Shown here piece by piece: positions 24,846-36,524 of a DNA stretch of 64,000 nt (its first letter is position 1; each line of letters starts with the position of its first letter). Position numbers and translations under genes: made by a program. A model generated the notes under the pieces. It saw nothing but the letters and a program-made list of their open reading frames with translations, did no database searches and had not been told where the DNA came from. Location: assembly GCA_023213395.1 (NCBI GenBank), contig CM041465.1, positions 220,355,741-220,419,740 on the forward strand, written 5' to 3'. The stretch is from Cycas panzhihuaensis. Lineage: Eukaryota > Cycadophyta.

Positions 24846-26050
24846 TATTCATTCCACTTATACTAGGTTTTATATCAATCATAATACTCTTACCTTTGTC
24901 CTTTTCTATATCTTCTTGATAAATACCATCTTCATTGAAAATGACTTCCTTGTTCATTATATTTTTCTTTTCCTTAGGGTCATATAGTTTATAGGATCTT
25001 AAAGCATCACTATATACTATAAATATATACTTAGTACCTTCATTATCCAACTTAGTTCTTTTTTATCTTAGAAAATATTCATATATAATATACCCAAATG
25101 CCCTAGATATTTAATATTATGCTTATGTCCCTAACCAAGCCTCCCTAAGTATAATATATTTCACTGCCTTAGTTGTACACTTATTTAATAAATGATAGTT
25201 ATATAAGTAGATTACACCCAAAATTTATTGCCAAGGTGCTCAATCTTAAGCATACTCTTAGCTATCTCAATTATTATCTTATTCTTTCTATATGCTAGCC
25301 CATTTTATCTAGGGGCCTAAGGATTGGTTAGTTATTTTTTTATTCCATTATACCTATAATATTCTTTAAACTTGTTGGAGATGAAGACTCACATATTATC
25401 TAATCAAAGGGTCAAAATTTTATGATTATTTTACCTCTCAATGATCACATTGAAATTAATAAAGCATTGGAATGATTTTTATTTAAATTTAAGGAAATAT
25501 ACCCAAGTCATCTTTAAGTAATCATTAATAAAAGTCATAAAATACCTTTCCCTTCTAAGGGCCATTATATATATTAGTCTAAATAAATTTGTGTATGCTT
25601 GCTAAATTAGTCCTTTAGGTGCAAAAATTTCATCTAGGAATCCTACCCTCTATTGTTTTCCTAGTACACACCCTTCATGAATCCCTTATTCTCTTCAATA
25701 TTAGGGAAACTAATCACTATATTTATTTTTTTCATTAGGGCCAAGTTATTATAATTTATATAGCCAAATCATTGATGTTGTATCTCATTATCCACCTCAA
25801 TTGATGCCTTTAAGATATAAAAATCAGTAGAGGGTATAACTAACTTGAATACGCTATCATTGGTAATTCATCCCTTATCCATTATGGCTTCATTCTTTAA
25901 TTTATACTTGATTATCAAATATGACCTTATATTTCTACTCTATCATGTGTCCAACTAATAATTAATTCTCCTTAAGTATTAATATATGGAGTATAGCATC
26001 GATATACTTAATTTATTTATGATTAGTTCAAATGAATGCATTCCCTTTTC
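24846..26050 (-). pseudogene. Integrase of Copia B
   Basis: Read downward from about 25700: 'GFLDEIFAPKGLI', 'FINDYLKMTWVYFLK' (family: IDDYSRKTWVYFLK), 'APRXNGLAYRKNKIIIEIAK' (family: TPQQNGVAERKNRTI), 'LGNKFWV', and at 24880-25050 '[19 protein letters not shown]' with '[18 protein letters not shown]', the C-terminal part that precedes the RT linker. Stops and shifts throughout. Confidence 0.75.
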
Positions 26051-26057
26051 CAATTGA

Positions 26058-26306
26058 TTAGTGAGTAATATAATCTCCAAACATTATTTTACTCGTTTCA
26101 AAATTATCAAATTTCTCAAATAATTTCATTCTATGGGGAATATGAATGGACGATCCTAAATTAATATACCAACTATCATCTTCTTCATTGGCCATAAGGC
26201 TTAATAAGAAGAGCCTCTTATTCTCTTTGGTCTCTTCTATAATTATGTTAATTACTCCTCTCTCTATGTTGGACCTTTTGAGAGTTTCTTTTTTATAAAT
26301 ATCCAT
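26058..26306 (-). pseudogene. Protease region of Copia B
   Basis: Open frame of 82 codons with 'RLFLLSLMANEEDDSWYIN' then 'LGSSIHIPHRMKLFEKFDNF'. Copia proteases read W-Y-x-D-S-G-C/A-S-x-H-M; here D-S-G has become N-L-G, so the catalytic Asp is lost. The equivalent region of Copia C (39690-39790, 'CWYIDSSLSTHMTYKKEIF') shows the same family. Confidence 0.7.
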
Positions 26307-26329
26307 TTCCTTTATAATAGGAACATTAT

Positions 26330-27200
26330 ATTATTTCTCTCCCTTTTCCTCTATGACTTTTATCCCTTTGACATAAATTTCTTCCTCTAAGATTTTGACC
26401 TCTACCTTTAGAGTTTTATGCTCTATAGCATTGCCCATAGTTTCTAAAAGATTGTCCTTGTTTTCTATGAAACTATTCTTTATTTCAAAAACTTGTCCTA
26501 TATCATATTAGTCTATGCCTTTAGGGACTTGAACTCTTATTCTTGAACTTTGATCTTCATAATGATTTTGTGACTTAATCCTTGCCTTATAATAAAGGCA
26601 TACTCCAAGGACTCTCCTCCATTCTTTTTCTCCTTAATAGCAAGTAAAATTCTACTTAGTTGATCTACCTTTAATGTAGTAAGGTCATTTAAAACTTCTA
26701 TAGTTGTGGAAACTATCTCAAACTTCTTGAGTACACCTACACTCCTTAATATCTTCTCAATTACCCTTTACTCACTTATATTTTCATCTAGGACTCTTTT
26801 TTAATTTACTAGTCTTTGTATGTTAGTGATGAAGTTATTTACTCCTTTATTGTAGTTCATTCAATAATTTTTTAGTTTGGTCTTCAATGTTTCTTGCTTT
26901 AAAGTTATAACTCCTTTATATACAGTCCTCTATGCCTCTTAAACTACTTTTGAAATTTTCACCTTATTAACTTATAAGAATATGTGGTCCTACAATGTAC
27001 AAAAGATGAATACAAGTGCCTTATTATCCTTCTTGTTCTCCTTGAAGATCTTTACTCTATCTACAAGAGCATTCTTAATTGGTACAATATAGTCATTGGT
27101 AATCAAATTCTATATATCTTTAGATATAAATATAGACATTATGCACCTACTCCAACTAAAATAATTTATACTATCAAATTTAGAAACCATTACATTATTT
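26330..27200 (-). pseudogene. gag of Copia B
   Basis: UBN2-type gag, read from about 27195: 'VSKFDSINYFSWSRCIMSIF', 'ENKKDNKALVFIFCTL', 'NNFITNIQRLVN', 'RVIEKILRSVGVLKKFEIV', 'TTIEVLNDLTTLKVDQLSR' and 'ESLEYAFIIRQ'. This order matches gag of Copia C and general plant Copia gag (IVEKILRSL...FEYVVAAIEE...L.ELM). Nucleocapsid knuckle not resolved. Heavily interrupted. Confidence 0.7.
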
Positions 27201-29068
27201 ACACTTAAAGGCATTTAAAAATAATAAGTAAAGTTGATTTATAAAATAAAGTAAAATTTGGGCAAAGTTACACCAAAAAAAAACTCATGAGTACTTAAAA
27301 CACACCATAAATAGTACTACTTCAACTCTAGGACATACACACATCCCTATATCAACTCAACCACCTCTAAGTAGCAAGTTTTATATTAAATTATGGTTTA
27401 TAATGAGTATTTTTATGATATTTTATTAAAGGGGTCATTACATAGGATGCATACAAAATAAGTGCTAACTTTAAGCTTTAAATTATTACACCAAATAAAA
27501 TTAATTAAGAGAAAATGACCACTTATTTCTAAGTTGAGTGAGTTGAGACTACAAATTTTTAGATGAGATAAAATTTTGATGTCATAGAGTAAAAGAGTAC
27601 AACAGGCCACCTGATAAATAAATAGTTAATTAAAGCTTTATCAACTTTGAGACAATAAAATAGACATAAAAATCAAACCAAATATGATTATAATTATTTC
27701 TTTTGAGGAGTTAAAGTTATAGATCATAATGAATCTAATGATTTCAAAAATGCCTTCCAAATATGAGAGTTATGGTCACCTAAGAAGGCATGAACACTTA
27801 AAATGAGACAAGCTCTTTTAAATTGTCATTAATTCCTCTTTCAAATAAGCATATAATTATGTTGTCTCAACTATGTAAACACCATATTCTTTTTTATTTT
27901 CCCATTTATATCTATGAGTGGCTCTTGACTTTAGATTTAAGGAATGACTAAGTATGGGCATAAGGACTAATTAGCGGAATGTGTATAATGACATTATCAA
28001 GCTAAGAAGAATGGATAATAGACTAGGATTGGAAGTAAGACAAATGTATAAATAAATGGATGGAACTATAATGATACCATGGATAAAAGTGGTCAATGGA
28101 TGGGTAATAGGAAGATAAGTTATATATGGATAACATTAGGGAACTATCATAAGCTCCTAAGATAGTTTCATCGATGAAGCATCAATCAAGTTGGGGGAAT
28201 TTAATATAACACTAGGATAAAATGATATATATCCTTGAATGATGACTTGCACAAATTGGATTCCCTCTAACACAAAAAAAATACAAATTGTTACTAAAGT
28301 TAGTGCTTTGTAGAGTTAAACATGACCATATAACATGGATGGGAATAAAAATTAGAACTCAAATCATATTAGAATAATTCAACTCTCTATAGATTTGGTT
28401 AAATGCAAGAGGTTAGGCATGCTCTAAAGGAGAAATAATTGAGCCTCTTATGGATACCAAATAAACTAAGGAAATTAGTGACAACGAAGGGTGATTCTAG
28501 GTAAAATATTAATGAATGTGAAAACAATAAGGTAGGAGAAACTTAGGCCTTCTATAAAAATACCACTCAATATAAATAGGTGGTCCTCAAGAATTAAAGC
28601 CAGCACAAGGAGATTGATACTCAAATGGAACAATCAATTGGCAAAAATAAATGAAAATAGAGGGCTCCCATATACAACTAGTTGGAATAGAACCTTATAT
28701 AAAATTGAGAATGTAAAGGTCTATGTAAGTCAAATTGAAATTCAAAACTTTACACAAACATCCCCACATTACCTTTAATTTATAATAGACTCCTAGGCTC
28801 AAATAAAGAATAGATTCTATAATAATAATCATTAATCTACCTAGAACAAACAAAATAATATGTGTAATATACCACAGAGTAGAGGATGTAGATATATACA
28901 TAAGAGGATGCTTATAAGATGAGAACATATGTGGATATTAAGATGGACCATAGACTAACATAATATAAGACATGACACTCTTTCCAAATGTTTAGATAAA
29001 TAAATCTCTACACATGGAGTGACAATCTTGTAAACATAGATATTGATACAAATATATAAAAATAGAGT
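27201..29068 (-). other. Leader region of Copia B
   Basis: About 1.9 kb of noncoding A+T-rich sequence between gag and the point where Copia C inserted. I see no second element or domain. The open frames 26984-27208 (+), 27413-27610 (-) and 28695-28928 (-) have no motifs. Confidence 0.45.
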
Positions 29069-29073
29069 AGTTA
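29069..29073 (+). repeat. Target-site duplication of Copia C, left copy
   Basis: AGTTA directly before the 5' LTR; the right copy is AGCTA at 43114-43118. One transition separates them, as expected for an old insertion. Confidence 0.75.
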
Positions 29074-29376
29074 TATTAGCAAATAATGTTCATTTTCTTT
29101 AAAGGGTATATGTAGTGGCATTGGGACTTCCTGGGCATGCCTCTAGCTATCAAAGGTTGACCTAAGCAACATGTATGTATTTTTATATTTAGTTTTTATT
29201 ATTTTTTTATTTGGAAAAAGGTGTTAGTCGATGGCAGGCTTGCTTAATGTCATGACTATAAATATAAGGTGTAAATACTTAATGGTGTTCTTTAACACTA
29301 TAATCTATTAGAATTTTATTAAATTTTTATCAATATGGATTTATAATTATTTTGCTTTGTCCCTGCATACTCTTCA
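29074..29376 (+). repeat. 5' LTR of Copia C (303 bp)
   Basis: TATTAGCAAATAATG... to ...CATACTCTTCA (start eroded from TG). It aligns base for base with 42811-43113. Most differences look like transitions. Confidence 0.9.
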
Positions 29377-29378
29377 TT

Positions 29379-29390
29379 TGATATTAGAAT
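29379..29390 (+). promoter_or_regulatory. Eroded primer binding site of Copia C
   Basis: TGATATTAGAAT against the standard TGGTATCAGAGC. The changes are G-to-A and C-to-T, consistent with deamination of methylated cytosine on both strands. Confidence 0.65.
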
Positions 29391-31842
29391 GATTTGTCTC
29401 AGTTGCAATTGATTTCAGAGCACATTATGATGCACAACAAGCTAATATAACAAATATTTATTTATTTTCTAAAGTTTTATCAATAGTTTTCTATAGTTTT
29501 TATTAAATATTTAGGTGATTTGCTACGTATACTCCATATAATCAATATTTTTTTAGATTTGTTTAGTACTTATAAGGAGATTCAACCTAACACTTATTTG
29601 GGGTAACTTTATTAATGTTTCATTTAATGTTTTATAAGTTTTTAATTATTTTTTCATCTTGTTTTGAGGTTTTTTCATAGGCTTGATTTTTTGTGAGCCA
29701 ATGGACCTTCATCATCGAGTAGAATTATATCAAGTGACAACTCATTTGACAGCTTAGAAAATTGTCACTTTACTTTGAGACATTACTCCTGGAAGCTAGT
29801 CTACTTTGTTGTTCTAGTAAAACCCCATTGGCTATTGGTTAAATTCAAATAAATTCACTTAGTCTCTCATTGTTTCATCCTATAATATAGATGTAGGCCT
29901 ATTGCTAATTGTATAAGCCCTTCCTCTGTAGATCTCAAGCTCTATTTAGGTAGCATGCTCTTCATTTGGCCGTGTGACCTCCTACATAACCATGCACCTA
30001 AAACTTGGTTCTACATCATTTTTAATTTGAATTCTTTCCTTCAGATTCATCCATGTACTATCCTGATTGATTAGGATTGATCATAGTGATGTTTTGATGC
30101 CTCATTTTAATCAATTAATTGATCTGAACCTCCTCATCATTATGCAGACTGGTAGACTTCTGTCTACATTAAATCTTTTGATTTTATGATTTATTTTTAT
30201 AAAGGTTGATAAAATTCAATTAGATTTAATATATTTTAAGGTTAAGCCCCTTTAGATCTCATTCTACAATCTTTTTGAGCCTCCATTCAACCTTAGTTTA
30301 TTCTTAAAAGTGTACATTTTAAAATCTATTAAATTATTTTAATAGTTTTGGGTTTTAAAGGATTAAGCGACTTTTTATAATTTTTGGAGTCATCTAGCCC
30401 CCTTCGCAGGCCAGTGGTAGATCATATGTGCTAACTAGGTGACTAAGGGCTCTAGTGAAAATAGGCTTAAAAAACCCCCCTTTCTTCAAGTTTTACCATA
30501 AGAAAGAGGCTTCATTATTTTGCTAATATCTTCTAAATCAGGAGCCTATTTTTTGAATAATTGAATTTGTTGGAAAGCTAACTTAGTAATCTACATATTG
30601 AAGTTAGTTCCACACTAATTTGAAGCTATTTTATAGGTATTTTAGGCTACTAAATTTATCCCTCTTGTTTGATTCTAGTTTGAGCTTCTTTCATTATTTT
30701 TAAGTAATTTATCAACTTTATTCAAGTATATTTATGTCATATTGATATAATAATTTATTTTTGGTAGATTTCACCTTGAATTTTAAGGCTTACATATGTT
30801 TTTTGATTGAATATTGTGTAGATTTACTCTTGAAGAAGAAGGCAACATTTAGACAACATTTTACAAAGAAAGAGTTGTGTAACCCTTAATTTACATCATT
30901 TTAAGCCTTCTATTTTATTTTACTTCATTTTTAGCTCATTCAATTTTTTTTTAAGGCTTATATTAAGCTCATTATATTTTATTTCATTATTAAAGTTCAT
31001 TTCATATTTCATTCAAAGTTCATTTAAAGCTCTTTTATTACACTTCAAAGCTCATACAAAGTGCATTTTTATTGTATTTTAAAGCTCATCTAAAGGCTCT
31101 ATTTATTTCTTTTTCATTTCATGTCATTTTAGAGCTCATTTGTTTCATTTAGAAGGCTCATTTTATCTTATATTTATTTTATTTAAAAAGTATATTTTAT
31201 TTCATTCTTGTTATATTTTTCAAGTTACTTTTATTTACTATTAAAAGGAACCTTATTTGTTAACAAGACCATATCTAAAACCTATTTTCGCATTAAAGAG
31301 ATAATTTTCCAAATGAACACCCTTTTTCTAGCTTTGTAAAGGGAACAATTAGGACCCCTAAAGTTACCACCATGCACATGTACTTGGCCTGCTCATATTA
31401 GATGAGGAATGTCATTGGCTATCAGGTGTAATAGGTGGCAGCCTGAGGTGGAGTACCCTATCTTTTTGGAGTTTTAAGACCAAGCTAGACTTGAGAGGGT
31501 TAGTACCTTAGTTTGAAAATATTTTATTGCTAGATCTATCACTAGGCATAAGTTCACTGTAGGTGGATCAATAGATTAATGGGTCTTGTACCTTCTTAGT
31601 AGCCCATATACTAGGGTATATAGAGCCTAGCACTAATGTACCAATATATTAAGTCCCTCATTTTCCACTAGTGGGAAGGAACCACTAGATAGGATAGTAA
31701 CTAAAGGTTTACCTTAGAGACCCACAAACTTAGAGCCTAGCAACCTTTTAGGTAATAGGATATATTATTTTTAAAACTATCCTTGGGGTGAACATTTGAA
31801 TAGACTTAATTTTGAAATATAATGGTTATAAACTTTGGTAAC
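29391..31842 (+). other. Leader of Copia C, with degenerate AAAGCTCAT repeats
   Basis: Noncoding stretch between PBS and gag. From about 30900 to 31200 it is T-rich with repeated phrases of the form (A)AAGCTCAT, AAAGTTCAT, AAGGCTCAT at irregular 20-45 bp spacing. The remainder has no motif. Confidence 0.45.
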
Positions 31843-31944
31843 ATGATCATTTCCAAGTTTGATGGATCAAATTTCTTAAATTGGAGTAGAAGGATGAAAC
31901 TCATTATCATAGCTAAAGATATGTAAGACATTGTGAAGACAAGA
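31843..31944 (+). pseudogene. gag of Copia C, N-terminal piece
   Basis: ATG at 31843 opens 'MIISKFDGSNFLNWSRRM' and continues 'KLIIIAKDM', stop, 'DIVKTR'. This is the DUF4219/UBN2 start of Copia gag, with the usual F-D-G-x-N-F-x-x-W. Gypsy D's 5-bp target (CAAGA) is the end of this piece. The frame resumes at 38692. Confidence 0.8.
31940..31944 (+). repeat. Target-site duplication of Gypsy D, left copy
   Basis: CAAGA, identical to 38687-38691 on the other side of the element. Confidence 0.9.
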
Positions 31945-32983
31945 TAATCCCAAAATAGAGCTTAATTGGTGAAGAAGTCAATTATCAACCTTTTCTCCTT
32001 GAGATCCTGGGAGTTAGTGTAGAAATCTCAATAACATCAAAATAACAATGAGCCTACAAAGAAGAAATTCTATACCAAATCATTTATTCTTGACATTGCT
32101 CCAAAAGTATGAGGAGTAGAACTTTTATTAAACTATGAAAATCTCCATTTAATGGTGGAGAAATCAACTAGCAAAAGAATGGTTAAATTATAAGGAATAA
32201 ATGATACAATTATACCATAAGGGGGACTCCAACCCTCCAAAATGCTTCTCCAAGGATGCTTCCTAAGTCAAGTGCCTTTCACCTCCAAGAACCACCTCTC
32301 CAACCTATAATAGGGCTCAATTTATAGAAAGAAACCAAAATTACATATTTAACAAGTGGCAATCATGCAAGTATAACCACTAACCACTAGAATGCATGTT
32401 GTCCAAGTGGCCTTCATGTAATTCTTAAAAGTTATAGCTTGTAACTAACCTTAACCAACTCTAATTTAGCTCAAATTTGGTAAATGTATAGGAACACATG
32501 TCCCCTCTACTTCCTCAAAATTTTATCTTATTTGGATGTCATTTGGCTGCATGTTTATTTATTTAATTATAATATGTATTTGTTATTTTTCTGCTAGCTG
32601 TGGGATTAATTTTATGCAAAATAAGGCTTGAACTTATGGCTTGTAACTAACCTTAACGAACTCCAATTCAGCTCAAATTTGGTACACATATAGGAACACA
32701 TGTTCTCTACTGTTCCTCAAAATTTTAGCTCATTTGGATGTCTAATATGTATTTGCTATTTTTCTGCTAGATATGGGATTAATTTCATACAAAACAAGGC
32801 TTGAACTCTAATCAAATGATATTTTCTGAACCCCACCTTTTGTACACATGTAGTAGGATGTGTCTTCTTCCTTTACACAAAATTTCATATAATTTTGATA
32901 CCATTTGGCCATATCTCTTTTAGTTATGCCAATGCATAGCATTTTCTACATCCTATAAACATATGGTAGATCCTCCTAGATCA
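31945..32983 (-). repeat. 3' LTR of Gypsy D (1039 bp)
   Basis: Plus-strand reading TAATCCCAAAATAGAGC... to ...CTCCTAGATCA. It is nearly identical to 37620-38686. It contains two tandem units (32430-32634 and 32635-32812) that share 'GGCTTGTAACTAACCTTAAC'-like starts. The second unit lacks about 28 bp present in the other LTR, which explains the length difference. Confidence 0.92.
32430..32812. repeat. Tandem repeat of about 200 bp within Gypsy D LTR
   Basis: Two diverged units, each starting near 'GCTTGTAACTAACCTTAAC', passing through 'CTCAAATTTGGTA' and 'CTCAAAATTTTA', and ending near 'GGCTTGAAC'. The same pair lies at 38107-38513 in the other LTR, so the duplication predates this insertion. 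Confidence 0.7.
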
Positions 32984-33000
32984 TGGCTCCTCTTCCTTGG
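32984..33000 (-). promoter_or_regulatory. Polypurine tract of Gypsy D
   Basis: Minus strand CCAAGGAAGAGGAGCCA immediately before the 3' LTR start. It is the plus-strand DNA priming site. Confidence 0.75.
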
Positions 33001-34487
33001 AAAATAGCCAACTCTTGTTTAGCTTAGAATTGGAGATGGGGGAAGTGTTGTTCTCCTTGTTGCCTACTAAACCACTTGGACTTACTAGGTAATTGTTCTG
33101 CTACTACAATCCTGAAAGATTCATGTGTCTTATGTCTTGTTTTGGTAGATTTTCTCTCCAAGATACAATCTTCTTTGAGAGGCTCCTCACTTTCCAAATA
33201 CAAGTCATCAATTGAAGGTAAAATGAACTGGTCCTATTCCTCATCTAGCATGGAGGGTTCAAAGAGTTTTAAGCATTCAGCATTTACTACTGAATATATT
33301 TACATATAAGGTAGAAGATCAAGTTGGAAAGCATTGCCACCTACTTTTCTCAAAATCTTGAATGGTCTATACCTTATAGGTTTGAGTTTCTTGCCTTCCT
33401 CTTTTAACCTCTCCTTGCTCAAGTATAACCATACTAAATCTCCTTCTTGAAAAGTATACTCTTGCCTATACTTGTTATGTCTTTCCTTGTACTTTTGTTG
33501 AGTCCTTAGAAGTTGATCATGTACTTCTTTGTGGACTCTCTGGATCTTCTCCAAGTATCTTAAAGCCTTGTTATGCTCCTCCTTCTCTTTAACGGATCCT
33601 TCCTTAGCTTGCATGGAAAACTCTAAGTCAAATGGACTTTGAGGCAAGTATCCCAAACAAACTTCAAAAGGTGGTTTAGAGTGTGATGCATGCATTTCTC
33701 TATTAAATGCAAATTGTAAAAAAGCCAATGATTCATCCCAAATCTTTGGATGCTTAGAATTGTATCCCCTTAATAAATGTACCAAAGTTCTATTCACTAC
33801 TTTAGTTTGTTCATCTGTTTGAGGATAGAAACTTGTACTTATCTTCAATTTGGTATCCATCATCTCCCATAGTGACTTCTAAAATGATAAAAGGAATCGA
33901 GTGTCCTAACTTGAAATGATGGAAGAAGGCAATCCAAAATTCTTCCATACATGCTCAACGAATAACTCAGTTGCTCCTATTCCTGTGATTGTCTTCTTAC
34001 AAGGTATTAGACATATCATTTTACTGAACCTATCTACAACAACAAAAAGATAATCATGTCCCTTTCTAGTCATGGGAAGTCCCCCTAAGAAATCAATGGA
34101 GATACTTTCCCAAGGTCTAGTGGGAATAGGAAGTGGTGTATATAATCCTAATTTTCTAGAAGAAGGCTTAGAAGTATTACACATTACACATCCTTTTACA
34201 TATTTTTTTACATCATTTTGCATTTTTGGCCATACAACATATCTTCTCAAGTTTGCTAAAGTCTTCTCTATACCAAAGTGACCAGCTACTTTAGAAGTAT
34301 GGGCTTCTCTAAGACACTTGATCTTATCTCCTTTTGATGGAACATAGAGCTGCTTCCCTTTAAAAAGTAGACCATCCTTCCAAGCAAGCTGGGAAGGCCT
34401 TCCTTTCGCTAGGTTCTCTAATTCTTCCTTCAAAGCTTCATCTTCATGGTACAAGTCTTTGTACTCTTCATGATGCATTGGCTCCAC
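33001..34487 (-). pseudogene. Integrase of Gypsy D
   Basis: Near-complete DDE integrase. 34487-33906 has the HHCC zinc-binding module ('HTSKVAGHFGIEKT', then 'YVKGCVMC') and the first catalytic region 'SIDFLGGLPMTRKGHDYLF'. A stop near 33905 is followed by 'DTRFLSFWKS' with the second Asp. The frame 33863-33300 has 'STSFYPQTDEQTKVVNRT' (Glu in E-Q-T) and, at the C-terminus, the GPY/F-like 'RYRPFKILRKVGGNAFQL'. The tail after 33300 reads 'YSVVNAECLKLFEPSM' and ends near the PPT. Stops at about 33905-33864 and 33300 break it. No chromodomain was recognised. Confidence 0.88.
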
Positions 34488-34559
34488 CTACAAACTTATA
34501 AGAGAACTACAAACAAAAGTAGAAGAAGAAGTGGAACAAGGTGGTCTAGATAACATATC

Positions 34560-35009
34560 AGCAATTTTGTTAGTAGATCCCTTTTTGTACTTAATTACAA
34601 TATTGAATTGTTATAAATAATTCATCCACTTCATGTGTCTTGCTTACTATAATTTACTTTGGGTTTGTAAAAATTGAAGAGGCTTATGATCGGTATGAAC
34701 TACAGCCTCTTTTCCAAGTAAGTAGGACCTCTAATGCTTGCATGCTTGATGAAGTGCGAACATTTCTTGATCATATGTTGGGTAGTTTTTCACTTGAGGG
34801 GTGAAGACTTCTGAATGGTAAGCAATAGGCTTCCCATCTTGAATAAGGACAGCTCCCATCGAATTTCCACTTGCATCAGCTTCTACTTCAAAAGGCCTTT
34901 GCAAATTTGGCATTGCCAAAACTGGTGCTTCACAAATTTTCTTCTTTAAAAGAAGAAAAGCTTCTTCCTCCTTGGAACTCCAAGTAAACTTTTTACTAGA
35001 TTTTGTCAA
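34560..35009 (-). pseudogene. RNase H of Gypsy D
   Basis: Open frame 35009-34731: 'FTWSSKEEEAFLLLKKKI', 'APVLAMPNLQRPFEVEADAS' (catalytic Asp in D-A-S), 'GAVLIQDGKPIAYHSE' and 'YDQEMFALHQACKH'. After a stop, 'GKEAVVHTDHKPLQFLQ' and 'KYKKGSTNKIADMLSR' complete the domain. It separates RT and integrase in the usual Gypsy order. Confidence 0.85.
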
Positions 35010-35030
35010 TCCATGTAGAGGTGTTACAAC

Positions 35031-35700
35031 CTATGAGAAATGAAGAATAAACTTTCTCAAATATTGATAAGCTCCTAAAAAACTTCTCACCTCTATGATG
35101 TTTATTGGCCTAGGCCATTTGAGGATGGCTTGAGTCTTGAGTGGATCGATGCTTAACTTTCCTCCTCCAACCACAAAGCCTAAGAAGATCAAGTTTTCCT
35201 TGCCAAATTCACACTTCTTCACATTAAGCTTCAAATGTTGCTTAGCCATAGTCTTTAAAACTTCTTCTATGTGCTGTAAATGTTCCTCCCATGTGTTGCT
35301 AAAAATCAAAATGGCATCAAGATAGAGAACAATAAAATTATCTAAGTAAGGCCTTAACATTTCATTCATTAGCCTCATGAATGTTGCAGGAGCATTACAC
35401 AATCTGAAAGGCATAACCATCCATTCAAAGAGTCCTTGCTTTACTTTGAAGGCCATCTTCCATGTGTCCTCCTCCTTGACCCTAACTTGGTGATAACCGC
35501 TTTTCAAATCCAACTTAGTAAAATAACAAACATACTGAATTTGATCAAGCAAATCATCTATGCAAGGCAAAGGGTAGTGATTTTTAATTGTAATTTTATT
35601 CAAAGCATGAAAGTCTATACACATTCTCCATCCTCCATCCTTCTTAGGAACCAAGACAATTGGTGACCCACAAGGTGAACATGAAGGTCTTATGACCCCT
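35031..35700 (-). pseudogene. Reverse transcriptase of Gypsy D (catalytic box YLDA)
   Basis: Open frame 35654-35031: 'MVPKKDGGWRMCIDFHALN', 'YPLPCIDDLLDQIQ', 'FTKLDLKSGYHQVRV' (first catalytic Asp), 'MVMPFRLCNAPATFMRLM', then 'IVLYLDAILIFSNTWEEH', where Y-L-D-D is expected, so the third catalytic Asp is Ala. 'LKLNVKKCEFGKENLIFLG' and 'EVRSFLGAYQYLRKFI' follow. RT copies element RNA into DNA. The D-to-A change alone would abolish it. A stop near 35700 separates it from the upstream frame. Confidence 0.9.
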
Positions 35701-36500
35701 TAATCAAGCAACTCCTCAACTTGCCTCTTTATCTCATTATTCTCTACAATGGAGTGACTATAGAAAATAACATTAGGCAATGGTGCATCTCCTACAAGAG
35801 TGATTTCATGCTCTATCTTTCTCTTTGGTGGTAGCCCATCAACATGTTGAAATAGAATATCATACCTTGTCTTTAACTCCTCAATTTGTTGCATTTGTTT
35901 AGGTGATATAAGAAGAGTGTGAGTAGAAGGACCTTCTTCATCTCTAGGCTCTTCTTTTCTCCTTACCATTACGATGATGAATTTACCACATGCATTGATC
36001 ATCCTTTTTGCTTGAGTGGTTAAAATTAATACTATCTTATCCAAGTGCTTCTTTGTGGCCTTTATGATAAAGCTCTTGTTATCCTTCATCAACTGATACT
36101 TTCTCTCCCTTCGATAGAAGAGTGCATCTTGATCCCACAAGTAGGGACTCCCAAGCACAACATGGCATACATCTAATGGCACCACATCACATATTACTTC
36201 ATCAAAAAAATCATTAGTGATGGAAAATTTAAGTGTACATTGCTTTGATATTTGCATTTCCACATCTTTATGGATCCGACCAAGAGGATATGGGTGAGGG
36301 TGAGGAGTAGTTACCAACCTAATGCTCTTTACCAAACTTTCTGAGATCAAAATTTTTTGGCTCCCTGGATCTATAATGGCACCAATAATATTATTTCCTA
36401 CTTGAAGCTTCAAGTGAAATAGTTCCTCCTTTGTAGCATCATCTCCATAATTTGTAAGTAGAGTAACCCTCTCTTCTTCTTCTTCACTTTGAATCTCCAC
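35700..36500 (-). pseudogene. Protease and linker of Gypsy D
   Basis: A 266-codon open frame. 'FHLKLQVGNNIIGAIIDPGS' holds the retropepsin site (family: D-S/T-G-S/A; here D-P-G-S), followed by 'KILISESLVKSIRL', 'PHPHPYPLGRIHKDVEMQI' and 'VVPLDVCHVVLGSPYLWD' (the usual I/V-L-G-x-P-W-L end). The C-terminal 100 residues ('KQMQQIEELKTRYDILFQH', 'IEHEITLVGDAPLPNVIFY') are the standard start of Gypsy RT. Confidence 0.85.
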
Positions 36501-36524
36501 CTCAGAAAGTAGTGCTTTCCCTTT

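Noticed and set aside
34072-34281. Plus-strand frames over Gypsy D (33076-33309, 34072-34281, 35137-35325, 35436-35666, 36745-36939, 37407-37622)
   Set aside because: Opposite strand to strong integrase, RT and gag frames of D; shadows.
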